Below are positions 16,699 through 24,763 of a stretch of 64,000 nucleotides of DNA, piece after piece. The position numbers and the translations under genes were made by a program. A model generated the notes under the pieces. That model was not told where the DNA came from and ran no database searches. It saw nothing but the letters and a program-made list of their open reading frames with translations. Within the stretch, counting starts at the first letter, position 1; each line of letters begins with the position of its first letter. Source of the stretch: VRUE01 sp963704545 (GTDB lineage Bacteria > Actinomycetota > Thermoleophilia > Solirubrobacterales > 70-9); assembly GCA_963704545.1 (NCBI GenBank), contig OY969915.1, forward strand, positions 1 to 64,000, in the 5' to 3' direction.

Positions 16699-17645
16699 GT
16701 GTAAGAACCAGCCACGTTGTTCAACTCGGCAAGCCGAGTCCCGGGCGGCTTGTGAGCAAGGGCGCCGTGCGGTCTGCACCAGTTATAGAAGTCCAGCCAG
16801 CCGGGTAGCGCCGCGGTGCGCTGCGCGGAGTCGCGGTAGATCGCTCCATAGGCCCAGCCGCCCAGCATGGTGCGGATGAAGCGCTCGGCCTTGCCGTTGG
16901 TCTGAGGCCGGTAAGGGCGGGTGCGGATGTGGCGGATTCCCAGCGCCCGGCAGGCGATCGCGTGGGCGGTCGAGACGTAGGCGCCGCCGTTATCGGTCAT
17001 CAGCCTCTCGACGGTGACCCCGTGGGCGGCGTAGAAGGCGAGGGCCCTCCGCAGGAAGCCGATTGCCGTCTTGGTCTTCTCGTCGGCCAAGACCTCGACA
17101 TAGGCGAGCCGGGTGGCGTCATCGACGCAAACGTGGACGTACTCCCGCCCGGCGCCTTCGGCCTGCCAGGTGCGCTTGCCGGTCACCCGGTGCCCGGCGC
17201 CACGTTTGATCCGCACCAGCCTCTTGACGTCGATGTGAATCAGCTCGCCGGGGCGAGCTCGTTCGTAGCGGTTGGGTGGCTCGGGCGGCTCCAGGCGGGA
17301 GAGCCTGCCCAGGCCGATCCTCCTCAGCACCGCCGAGACCGTGGAGAGCGCCATCCCCAGGCACTCGGCGGTCTCGGGCCCGGTCATCCGCAGGCGCCGC
17401 AGGGCGGCGATCGCCTCGACGCGATCCACGGGGGTGCGGTGGGGGACCGAGCGCGGCTCAGAGCTTCGGTCCCAAAGGCCCGGCTCGCCCTCGGCGCGGT
17501 AGCGGCCCACCCACTTGCAGACGGTGCGCTCGCTCACTCCGGCGGCCTCGGCCGCCTCCGCGAGCGACCATCCCTGCTCGGTAACCCGCCTGACCATCGT
17601 CAGCCTTCCCTTCGGGCCGAAGGGGGCATTAGCGTGAAGATCCAT
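16695..17645 (-). CDS. IS481-family transposase
   Basis: 316-residue DDE transposase. An N-terminal helix-turn-helix pair (WSLAEAAEAAGVSERTVCKW and a second one) is followed by the integrase core with HIDVKRL (first Asp), LMTDNGGAY (second Asp) and NGKAERF (Glu), and the usual tail RPHGALAHKPPGTRL. Start at ATG 17645, with an AGGAGG site before it. The stop TAG comes from the flanking CTAG outside the IS end. It appears functional. Confidence 0.93.
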   Translation of the reverse strand: MDLHANAPFGPKGRLTMVRRVTEQGWSLAEAAEAAGVSERTVCKWVGRYRAEGEPGLWDRSSEPRSVPHRTPVDRVEAIAALRRLRMTGPETAECLGMALSTVSAVLRRIGLGRLSRLEPPEPPNRYERARPGELIHIDVKRLVRIKRGAGHRVTGKRTWQAEGAGREYVHVCVDDATRLAYVEVLADEKTKTAIGFLRRALAFYAAHGVTVERLMTDNGGAYVSTAHAIACRALGIRHIRTRPYRPQTNGKAERFIRTMLGGWAYGAIYRDSAQRTAALPGWLDFYNWCRPHGALAHKPPGTRLAELNNVAGSYT

Positions 17646-17727
17646 CCGGTGTCCTCCTTGTTGCTGGGTGTCTCGACAACCCCAGCCTTCAAGGAGGCCC
17701 GGATGAACAACGTGGTTAGGAACTACA
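16700..17727 (-). mobile_element. IS481-family insertion sequence
   Basis: A 1.03-kb element with ends starting TGTA and ending TACA. The two ends match over CTAGGTGTA and over CCACGTTGTTCA in inverted order. Both flanks have CTAG directly against the TGT/ACA ends, which fits the NCTAGN target preference known for IS481. It carries one intact transposase gene and sits exactly between the convergent acyltransferase and SGNH hydrolase genes without harming either. Confidence 0.88.
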
Positions 17728-17742
17728 CCTAGCGGCCGGTCC

Positions 17743-18678
17743 CTATGGACCTTCCACCAGCGGGACCTTCCTGCGCAGCTGATCGAGGACGAGCAGGGCA
17801 CCGAGGTTGCGCAGGACATACCCCTGCGTCAATTCCGCTTGCCAAAAGTCAATCGCGGTGCAGGGTGGACAGAGAACGCTCGGGTGGACACCATCGCGAC
17901 TCAGGCCCCCGCTGGGAACGCCCGGCTCGACCATCTGGCGCCAGTAGTTCCAGAGCGGCAGCGCCCGGTTCTCGGCCAGGGCGGCGATCTCGGCGTTGAA
18001 TCGCGCCACCCTTTGCGCGAACGGCTGGAGGGCCCGAGGCGGGATCGTGCTGATCACGGGGATGGTTCCGGCGCTGGACACGCGCCGTACGACTCGAGCG
18101 AGGTCGAGGCGGAACCGGGTTGCGGAGATGACCTTCAGGTCGTTGGTTCCAAACATGATCAGGGCAACCGAGGGGTGGATCAGCGCCAGCTCGCAGCTGA
18201 CGGCGGGCAGCCCCTGGCACTCCGGGAAGGATTCGCGCGGTGCAAGCGCATCGGCCGCCTTCCATCCCCCGACCGCGGCTACGCCCAGGCGCGAATAGCT
18301 GTTGCTGACCGGGCACTGGGCTTCCTCGGAGCCACTGGGCACGGGGGTCCGCCCGAAGAACCCAAGCGTCCCCCGCAGCTCCTCGTAGGGGCCCAGTTCG
18401 GCCGGCCAACAGGCCAGCGCCTGCAGGAACGACGGCGAAGCGGTGATGCTGTCGCCGATCTTGGCGACGACCCCGGGGCGGTTGCCGAACCGCTCCCCGC
18501 GGCTTGCGACCTTCTCGAGATGGCCGGCGACGACAGGTCCGAGCGTCGGCACGACCGGCAGTTCCTGCCACTCGGCGGCGACGGCCTCGCGCCCGAAGAC
18601 AGAGCCCAGCGCAAGCAGGACCAGGGCCACGCGAACAACTCTCACCGCAAGCATTCCATGCGAAGGCATACGCGCCAT
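17743..18678 (-). CDS. Secreted SGNH/GDSL hydrolase
   Basis: 311 residues with an N-terminal signal segment (VRVVRVALVLLALGSVFG). Catalytic blocks are visible: AKIGDSITAS (nucleophile Ser), LIMFGTNDLK (Asn) and RDGVHPS (Asp and His). SGNH enzymes remove or transfer acyl groups on sugars; beside a polysaccharide synthase and an acyltransferase, a role in polymer de-acylation is likely. The mature part has several Cys, including CPPC near the C-terminus. Confidence 0.85.
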   Translation of the reverse strand: MARMPSHGMLAVRVVRVALVLLALGSVFGREAVAAEWQELPVVPTLGPVVAGHLEKVASRGERFGNRPGVVAKIGDSITASPSFLQALACWPAELGPYEELRGTLGFFGRTPVPSGSEEAQCPVSNSYSRLGVAAVGGWKAADALAPRESFPECQGLPAVSCELALIHPSVALIMFGTNDLKVISATRFRLDLARVVRRVSSAGTIPVISTIPPRALQPFAQRVARFNAEIAALAENRALPLWNYWRQMVEPGVPSGGLSRDGVHPSVLCPPCTAIDFWQAELTQGYVLRNLGALLVLDQLRRKVPLVEGP

Positions 18679-18685
18679 CGCGAAC

Positions 18686-18774
18686 GGAGAGGGTGGGATT
18701 CGAACCCACGAGGCGGGTTAACCCCGCCCACGCGATTTCCAGTCGCGCTCCTTAAGCCACTCGGACACCTCTCC
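18686..18774 (-). tRNA. tRNA-Ser(GGA)
   Basis: 89-nt type-II tRNA: acceptor GGAGAGG with CCTCTCC, anticodon loop CTGGAAA (GGA), long variable arm GGGCGGGGTTAACCCGCC, T-arm TGGGTTCGAATCCCA. All stems pair. Confidence 0.95.
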
Positions 18775-18795
18775 GGGATTGCCAAGGGTATTGAC

Positions 18796-19263
18796 TCAGC
18801 GACGTGCGGCGAAGAACTCCGAGAGCAGCGCGGCGCACTCGGGCTCGAGCACGCCGCCGACGACCTCGGGGCGATGGTTGAGGGCGGGCTCGGCGAGGAC
18901 GTCGAGGACGCTGCCGGCGGCGCCCGCCTTCGGGTCGGAGGCGCCGTAGACGACGGTCGGGACGCGGGCGAGGACGATCGCGCCGGCGCACATCGCGCAA
19001 GGCTCGAGGGTCACGTAGAGCGTCGTGCCGGGGAGGCGCCAGCCGCCCAGAGCCTCCGCGGCGGCGCGGATGGCGAGGATCTCGGCATGGGCGGTGGGAT
19101 CGCGGCGCAGCTCGCGCTCGTTGCCGGCGGCGGCCAGTGGCTCGCCTTCACGGGCGACGACGGCGCCGATCGGCACGTCGCCATGGCGCTCGGCCTGACG
19201 GGCGCGCTCGATCGCAAGAGCCATCAGCCGCTCGTGCCGATCCTGCAGGGCATCGCTCTCCAT
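18796..19263 (-). CDS. tadA: tRNA adenosine(34) deaminase
   Basis: 155-residue zinc deaminase that converts A34 to inosine in tRNA-Arg(ACG). The HAE motif (TAHAEILAI) with catalytic Glu and the PCxxC motif (LEPCAMCAGAIVLARV) are present, and length is standard. It follows tRNA-Ser and is divergent from the subtilase gene. An inverted repeat CATAC-N8-GTATG just upstream might be an operator or chance. Confidence 0.93.
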   Translation of the reverse strand: MESDALQDRHERLMALAIERARQAERHGDVPIGAVVAREGEPLAAAGNERELRRDPTAHAEILAIRAAAEALGGWRLPGTTLYVTLEPCAMCAGAIVLARVPTVVYGASDPKAGAAGSVLDVLAEPALNHRPEVVGGVLEPECAALLSEFFAARR

Positions 19264-19358
19264 ACATACGAGAGTATGTGCACCGACAACTTCGGCGGCG
19301 GGCGGGTGTTAGGAGATTGCCCGCCAAGTGCAGGGATTCCGCGAGCTCCAGACGCAAG

Positions 19359-20705
19359 ATGAACCGACGCCTTCCGATCGCCTCCTCCGTGACCCTGCTC
19401 GCGACGCTCGCCATCGCGGGCACGCCCACCCATGCGGCGACCGGCCTCTCCTCGGCGCACGGGTTCGCACCCCACCAGGTCGTGGTCAAGCTCAACCGCA
19501 GCCGCGCGGCGGGCACCTTCGCCCTGAAGCGGAGCGCGGATGTGAACGCGGTGGTCGCGGCGCTGCGCGAGAACCCGCGGGTCGAGTACGCGGCGCCCAA
19601 CTACATAGCCACCGCCTCGGTGACGCCCGTCGCCGAACCCGTGGTCCCCAACGACCCCGGCCCGATCACCGGCACTCCCGGGCCGCCGGGCGGGTGGGTT
19701 TCGAAACAGTGGAACTTCCTGCCCTGGCAGGGCGAAACGACTCCCCTGCTGCCGATCTCCCCCGGGGGCATCGACGCGATCGGCGCCTGGGAAAACCTGG
19801 CGGCCGCCGGGCGGCCGGGTGCGCAGGGCGTCACCGTCGCCGTCCTCGACACCGGGATCGCCTACCGGACGCTGTCGCCACGCTTCCTGCGCAGCCCCGA
19901 CTTCGCCTCCGGCCAGTTCGTCAAGGGCTACGACTTCGTAGACGACGACACCCTGCCGCTCGACGAAAACGGTCACGGCACCCACGTCGCCGGCACCATC
20001 GCCGAGAAGACCAACAACGGCATCGGCCTCACGGGGCTCGCCTTCCGGGCGAAGCTGATGCCCGTGCGCGTCCTCGACCAGTTCGGCCGGGGCCGGGCGG
20101 ACGACATAGCCAAGGGCATCCGGTTCGCCACCGGGCACGGGGCCAACGTGATCAACATGAGCTTCAACTTCGGCTGTGACAGGCAGGTGCCTGGAGTCGA
20201 CGAAGCCCTGCGCCAGGCCTACCAACGCGGCGTCGTCACGGTGGCATCGGTGGGGAACACCGGCTCGGAGGCGTGCGTCTCCCCTCCCTCCACCGGGCCG
20301 CACGCGATCGGCGTGGGCGGCAGCACCCAGGGCGGCTGCATCGGCAGCTACTCGCTGGCCGGCAGGGGGGTCGACGTGCTCGCACCTGGGGGAGGTACAC
20401 CGGCTCTCGGCTGCCCCTCGGTCTCCGCCGACGCGATCTACCAGGTGACGTTGAAAGACCGCACCACTGACGAATTCAGCGAGCCGAGCAACTACGTGGG
20501 CACCTCGATGGCCGCAGCGCACGTCTCGGGGGTCGCGGCGATGGTCCTCGCCAGCGGCGTCATCGACCGCAAGGCGAAGAAGAAGGGCAAAGTCGGAGCG
20601 GTAACCAAGCGCCTGCGGCAAACGGGCCGCGACCTCGGCCTTCCGGCGACGCGCCAAGGCGCGGGCTTGATCGACGCAGCGGCCGCAACTTCACTCGGCC
20701 CCTGA
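19359..20705 (+). CDS. Secreted subtilisin-like serine protease (S8 family)
   Basis: 448 residues: signal peptide (about 1-27), inhibitor I9-type propeptide ending near YAAPNYIA, then the catalytic domain with Asp in VAVLDTGIA, His in NGHGTHVAGT and Ser in GTSMAAAHVSG. A 35-residue Pro-rich linker separates propeptide and catalytic core. Start at ATG 19359 directly before the signal peptide; the frame upstream crosses tadA. The TGA stop lies inside the left arm of a structured repeat. Confidence 0.92.
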   Translation: MNRRLPIASSVTLLATLAIAGTPTHAATGLSSAHGFAPHQVVVKLNRSRAAGTFALKRSADVNAVVAALRENPRVEYAAPNYIATASVTPVAEPVVPNDPGPITGTPGPPGGWVSKQWNFLPWQGETTPLLPISPGGIDAIGAWENLAAAGRPGAQGVTVAVLDTGIAYRTLSPRFLRSPDFASGQFVKGYDFVDDDTLPLDENGHGTHVAGTIAEKTNNGIGLTGLAFRAKLMPVRVLDQFGRGRADDIAKGIRFATGHGANVINMSFNFGCDRQVPGVDEALRQAYQRGVVTVASVGNTGSEACVSPPSTGPHAIGVGGSTQGGCIGSYSLAGRGVDVLAPGGGTPALGCPSVSADAIYQVTLKDRTTDEFSEPSNYVGTSMAAAHVSGVAAMVLASGVIDRKAKKKGKVGAVTKRLRQTGRDLGLPATRQGAGLIDAAAATSLGP

Positions 20706-20803
20706 CGGGTTCTGGCCAAGCAGATCAAGGACGCAGGGAGCGCCGCGTGCTCTGCACGCAAGCGACCGAGGACGCCGATATGCGCCGGCCAGAACCCGTC
20801 AGG
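20701..20803. repeat. Structured repeat element, copy 1
   Basis: 17-bp perfect inverted arms (20701-20717 and 20787-20803) enclose a 69-nt core made of AAGCAGATCAAGGACGCAGG..., a hairpin GCGTGC-TCT-GCACGC, and GACCGAGGACGCCGATATGC.... The core is 66 of 69 identical to copy 2 at 24679-24747, while the arms are unrelated. It lies between convergent genes, and both stop codons are inside the arms. See findings. Confidence 0.85.
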
Positions 20804-21242
20804 TGGTGCGGACGATGATGACGCTGCATGGCGCGTGGTGAGAGACGTTGTTGGGGACGCTGCCGAGGAGGAAGCGGCGGGCCCCGGTCATGCCCTTGTT
20901 ACCGACCACGATCAGGTCCGCCTTGGTCTCTTCGGCGACGTTGAGGATCGCCTCGGCGGGTTCTCCCTCGACGGGATGCGTCTGCACCTCGAGGCCTTCC
21001 TTGCGGGCGGACGCGGCCGCCGCGTCGAGGACGAGGTTGACGTCCTCGCGCGGGCCGATCTCGTACTGGACGTCCGCGGGGGCGCCTTCCTTCTCCGCCT
21101 CGATCTGGCGCTTGGAAAGGGGCTCGTAAGCGCTGACGATGCTGAGCTGGGCGCCCGACAGCTTGGCCAGGTCGACCGCCTGGCGCACGGCCTCGGCGGC
21201 AGTATCGGACCCGTCGGTTCCAACCACGATACGAGTGAACAC
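20799..21242 (-). CDS. Universal stress protein (UspA family, ATP-binding type)
   Basis: 147 residues with the Usp Rossmann-like fold: RIVVGTDGSDTAAEAV at the start and the nucleotide loop VVGNKGMTGARRFLLGSV ending with HHAPCSVIIV. The G-2x-G-9x-G(S) motif places it in the ATP-binding group. Its stop overlaps the right arm of the structured repeat. Confidence 0.92.
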   Translation of the reverse strand: MFTRIVVGTDGSDTAAEAVRQAVDLAKLSGAQLSIVSAYEPLSKRQIEAEKEGAPADVQYEIGPREDVNLVLDAAAASARKEGLEVQTHPVEGEPAEAILNVAEETKADLIVVGNKGMTGARRFLLGSVPNNVSHHAPCSVIIVRTT

Positions 21243-21278
21243 GCCGCCTCCTTGCTCGGTCGCTGAACGCGGCCGATA

Positions 21279-21431
21279 CTAACGGGAGTCGTGGGCGCGA
21301 ACGGGCAGCCCGCGGAAGCCGTCGCCGAGGATCTCGGTCGGGGTCGTGGCGAGACGGAAGATCGCGATCGCCATCGAGGCCAGCAGGCAGGCGATCAGAA
21401 CGGCCATTCCGACTTTCCAAGCGGTTGGCAT
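21279..21431 (-). CDS. Putative 50-residue membrane protein
   Basis: Reads PTAWKVGMAVLIACLLASMA then IAIFRLATTPTEILGDGF and a short basic end, with one membrane span (about 9-27). The start ATG at 21431 leaves just 15 bp to the divergent MBL gene, which is very tight for two promoters, so it may be read from elsewhere or be spurious. Confidence 0.4.
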   Translation of the reverse strand: MPTAWKVGMAVLIACLLASMAIAIFRLATTPTEILGDGFRGLPVRAHDSR

Positions 21432-21446
21432 TAGGCTGATCTCATC

Positions 21447-22160
21447 ATGGAGAAGGTCGCTGACGGGGTCTGGCTGCTGCGAGGGGACATCAAAAAGGCG
21501 ATGAACGTCTACTTCCTCGAGGACGATGGAGGCGTAATCCAGTTCGACGCCGGAACCAAGTCGATGACGAAGAAGGCGCGAGCCGCGGCCGAGCGGCTGG
21601 GGGGGCTGAAGCGAATCGTGCTCGGCCACGCGCACGCCGACCATCGCGGCACCGCGGCGCGGCTGGGGGCGCCGGTCCACTGCCACCCGGACGACGTCGC
21701 GGACGCCGAAAGCGACACTCCGATCACCCCCTACATGGAAATCTCGCAACTGCCGTCGGCGCTGGCCCGCCGCGCCTACCCGCTATTGATGCGGCGCTGG
21801 GACGGCGGGGCCGTGAAGATCGACGGGACCGTCGTCGAGGGCGACAAGGTGGCCGGCTTCCAGGTCCTCCACTTCCCGGGGCACGCGCCGGGGCTGATCG
21901 GCCTCTGGCGCGAGAGCGACCGGCTCGCCCTCATCAGCGACGTGATCTACCTGGCCGACTCGGTGCGGATGGGGCGGCCGCTGCCGCCCGGCGAGGCGAG
22001 CGTCCCCCACCCTGCCTGGAACTGGGACCACGCCAAGGCGAAGGAATCGGTGCGGAGGCTGGCGGCGCTGGAACCGGCGACGGTGTGCGCCGGGCACGAG
22101 GAGCCACTGCGCGGCGAGAACCTGCGCGAGACGCTGGAGCGGGCGGCGGAGAAGTATTGA
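21447..22160 (+). CDS. Metallo-beta-lactamase fold hydrolase
   Basis: 237 residues. The metal motif is HAHADHRG, followed by HCHPDD, HFPGHAPG and the late CAGHEEPL His, enough for a di-metal site. The N-terminus (VADGVWLLRGDIKKAMNVYF) is typical of small-molecule hydrolases of this fold. The substrate cannot be told. It is followed after 46 bp by the large membrane protein on the same strand. Confidence 0.85.
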   Translation: MEKVADGVWLLRGDIKKAMNVYFLEDDGGVIQFDAGTKSMTKKARAAAERLGGLKRIVLGHAHADHRGTAARLGAPVHCHPDDVADAESDTPITPYMEISQLPSALARRAYPLLMRRWDGGAVKIDGTVVEGDKVAGFQVLHFPGHAPGLIGLWRESDRLALISDVIYLADSVRMGRPLPPGEASVPHPAWNWDHAKAKESVRRLAALEPATVCAGHEEPLRGENLRETLERAAEKY

Positions 22161-22206
22161 GCCGAGGCGGCGGCCGCATGCGCCGCTGCCATAGTTTCCG
22201 CCCCTG

Positions 22207-24666
22207 ATGATCGGGACCTACGCCTCGGCGGCGCTGATCTGTGCCGCCTCGATGCTGGTGGGACGCGCAATCCTCAACCTCTCGGGGGGAGGCGATTCGC
22301 GCAGCTGGCTGGCGCCCGCGGTCGGCTTCGGGGCGATGATCACGGTCACGGGCTTCCTCGCCCGGGCCCCGGGGCACGCGACCAGCGCAGCACTGGGCGC
22401 GATCGTCCTGGTCGCCGTGGCGACACTGGTGCTCTGGCGGCGACCCGGGCGCGTCGAGGGCTCGATCTGGCTGGGAGTGCTCGTCGCCTTCGTCGTCGCC
22501 CTGATCCTCTCGATCCCCTTTGCCGTCAGCGGACGCTGGGGGCTGCTCGGGGTCGGCTTCAACAACGACCTCGGCCTGCACCTGGCGTGGGCGGAGTGGC
22601 TGCGCAGCGGCCTCGGCCCGACGCCGGAAGCGGGCTACCCGCTGGGGCCTCACGCACTCGCCGACACGGTCGCCGTGCTGCCCGGCATCGGCCTCGGCCA
22701 GGCATTCGTCGGCGAGATCCTGGCGATCGGGGTCCTCACCGCGCTGACCGCGCTGGTGGCCCTCGGCGACCTCGGCCCGGGTCGGCGAGCCGCCGCCGCG
22801 GCGCTGGTGGCGATCACCTACCTCGGCGCCTCCTACTACGCCCAGGGAACCTTCAAGGAGACCGCCGAGGCCCTCTTCGTCCTCGCCTTCGCCGTCTACC
22901 TCTTCGACCTCGACCGCCGACGGGACGAAATCCGCACCCAGGAGGCGGATTTCGGCCCGTCAGCGGGGTGGTGGTGGGTGCTGGTGCCGCTGGCGCTCGC
23001 GGGGGGGATCTTCTTCTCCTACAGCTTCGCGGGGCTCGCCTGGCCGGTTGCGATCCTCGTCTTCTGGGCGGCGACCGTGCCCGAGATCCGCGCCGAGCTG
23101 AGGCCGGCCAGGCTGGCCCGCACCCTGCTGCGGCCGAAGCCGCTGCTGGCGATCGTCGTGCTCGGCGGCCTGACGGTGACGCTGATGCTGGTCGGGCCCT
23201 TCGCCTTCGTCCACGGCTTCAACCGCGTCGCTGGCACCAATACCTACGGGCCGGTCTCGCCGGTGGAGGCGCTCGGCGTCTGGCCGGCCTCCAACTACCG
23301 GCTCAGCGCGGCCGGAGGCGCGCACCTGACCGGCCTGGCGGGCACGATCGGGGTGCTCGCCGTCGTCCTGGGCACCGCCTGGTGGCTGCGACGACGCGAG
23401 TTCGCCATCCCGGTCGCGCTCGCCGCCTGCACGGTCCTCTACCTCGCTTCGCTCGCCACCAGTGGCGAGTACTCCCAGGCCAAGGCGCTGATGATCGCCG
23501 CCCCCCTGGCGATGCTCGTCGCGATCCGCCCCCTCCTCTTCGAGCTGAGCGGTCGCAGTTCCCGCCGCGTGGCGGAAGAAAGTGCGACCCCAAGCGACGC
23601 AGCGGGGTCCGATGCCATATCCGGTCGCAGTTCTCGCCGCGTAGCGGTGGGAACTGCGACATCTACAGGGGTGGGACGCATCGGGTGGGGGGTGTTGGCG
23701 GTGGCTTTCGTCGCGGGGGCCGTGTACTCGAGCCTGCTCGTGCTGCGGGACGCGCCGGTCGGCCCCCCCGGGCACGGCGCGGAGCTGCAGGCGTTCATGC
23801 CCATCGTCCAGGGGGAATCTGTCCTGTATGCGGGTCAGGACCGCTACGCCGCCCACGAGCTGATGGGAGCCGACACGCACGTGCCGCTGGTCGAGTTCCC
23901 CGACGCCGACGTCTCCCCCAACCCCGAGAAGCCGTTCGACACCGGCGACGCCTACAGCCCGATCGACTTCGACTCGTTCTCGCAGGCCACACTCGCGCGC
24001 TTCCCCTACGTGATCACCGGGCGGGCGGCCTGGAACAGCGAAGCGCCGCGAGGCTTCAGGCGCGTCGCCGCGACACCCTCATACCTGCTCTGGAAGAGGA
24101 CGGGGCCGCTGCCGACCGACCGCCACGTGCTGCTGGAGGGAGCCGAGCCCGCGGCACACGCCGATTGCGCCGCGCCGGAGCTGCGCATACTCACCGCCAA
24201 CCCGGGCCGGGCTTCGCTGTTCCCCGGTGCCGCGGTCGGCGGCAAGGGACGCTGGAGCCCCGGTGCGGAGCTGGAGACGGGAGAGAGCGCGTCGCAGACG
24301 CTCGCCCTCCCCGCCGGCGACTGGCTCCTCTCGCTCCAGTACTTCTCGCCCTTCGACCTGACCCTCTCCGCCCCGGGCCTGCGACAGCCGCTGAAGGCGG
24401 CGCAGGACGGGCAGCGGCCGACCACGATCAGCCTCGCCAGCAACGGTCAGTTCTGGCCCGCGGGGAAGGTCCGCAGCGACGGCGGGCCGGTCCGGTTCAC
24501 CGTCACGGCAGAGGAGCCGAGCGCGCTCCAGCGCCTGACCGGCTACTCGGGCAAAGCCGTCCTCGGCGAACTCGCCGCGGTCAAGGACGAACCACGCAGA
24601 ATCGTGCCGCTCGTCCACGCCTGCGGCGGTTGGATTGACTGGTACGAGAGCAATGAATCCCCCTAA
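22207..24666 (+). CDS. Large polytopic membrane protein
   Basis: 819 residues with about 12 membrane spans in the first 520, then an extracytoplasmic domain of about 300 residues. The pattern resembles glycan-handling GT-C type proteins, but I see no clear catalytic Asp/Glu loop. Residues around 449-485, in a charged loop between spans, are encoded by an inserted palindromic repeat (SGRSSRRVA occurs twice). The 3' end runs into copy 2 of the structured repeat, where its TAA stop lies. Confidence 0.75.
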   Translation: MIGTYASAALICAASMLVGRAILNLSGGGDSRSWLAPAVGFGAMITVTGFLARAPGHATSAALGAIVLVAVATLVLWRRPGRVEGSIWLGVLVAFVVALILSIPFAVSGRWGLLGVGFNNDLGLHLAWAEWLRSGLGPTPEAGYPLGPHALADTVAVLPGIGLGQAFVGEILAIGVLTALTALVALGDLGPGRRAAAAALVAITYLGASYYAQGTFKETAEALFVLAFAVYLFDLDRRRDEIRTQEADFGPSAGWWWVLVPLALAGGIFFSYSFAGLAWPVAILVFWAATVPEIRAELRPARLARTLLRPKPLLAIVVLGGLTVTLMLVGPFAFVHGFNRVAGTNTYGPVSPVEALGVWPASNYRLSAAGGAHLTGLAGTIGVLAVVLGTAWWLRRREFAIPVALAACTVLYLASLATSGEYSQAKALMIAAPLAMLVAIRPLLFELSGRSSRRVAEESATPSDAAGSDAISGRSSRRVAVGTATSTGVGRIGWGVLAVAFVAGAVYSSLLVLRDAPVGPPGHGAELQAFMPIVQGESVLYAGQDRYAAHELMGADTHVPLVEFPDADVSPNPEKPFDTGDAYSPIDFDSFSQATLARFPYVITGRAAWNSEAPRGFRRVAATPSYLLWKRTGPLPTDRHVLLEGAEPAAHADCAAPELRILTANPGRASLFPGAAVGGKGRWSPGAELETGESASQTLALPAGDWLLSLQYFSPFDLTLSAPGLRQPLKAAQDGQRPTTISLASNGQFWPAGKVRSDGGPVRFTVTAEEPSALQRLTGYSGKAVLGELAAVKDEPRRIVPLVHACGGWIDWYESNESP
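23551..23660. repeat. Palindromic repeat block inside a coding sequence
   Basis: Two copies of GGTCGCAGTTC(C/T)CGCCGCGT(G/A)GCGG (23551- and 23623-) flank a hairpin GACCCC...GGGGTC. The first copy pairs with GTGCGACC and the second with GGAACTGCGAC. The block keeps the reading frame of the membrane protein. Confidence 0.75.
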
Positions 24667-24763
24667 GGCCGACTGACCAAGCAGATCAAGGACGCAGGGA
24701 GCGTGGCGTGCTCTGCACGCGAGCGACCGAGGACGCCGATATGCGCCGGTCAGGCGGCCTTAG
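24663..24763. repeat. Structured repeat element, copy 2
   Basis: Arms 24663-24678 and 24748-24763 pair at 15 of 16 positions and are unrelated to copy 1 arms. The 69-nt core (24679-24747) differs from copy 1 at three positions. It lies between convergent genes; the membrane protein TAA is in the left arm and the desaturase TGA in the right arm. Confidence 0.85.

Noticed and set aside
14068..16779. Minus-strand open frame of 903 codons
   Set aside because: Antisense to the glycosyltransferase and acyltransferase genes; composition is Arg/Gln/Asp-rich, without motifs, as usual for shadows in high-GC DNA.
20701..20803. Plain intrinsic bidirectional terminator
   Set aside because: No T-runs on either side, and a conserved 69-nt core between locus-specific arms is not needed for a terminator; kept as a structured repeat instead.
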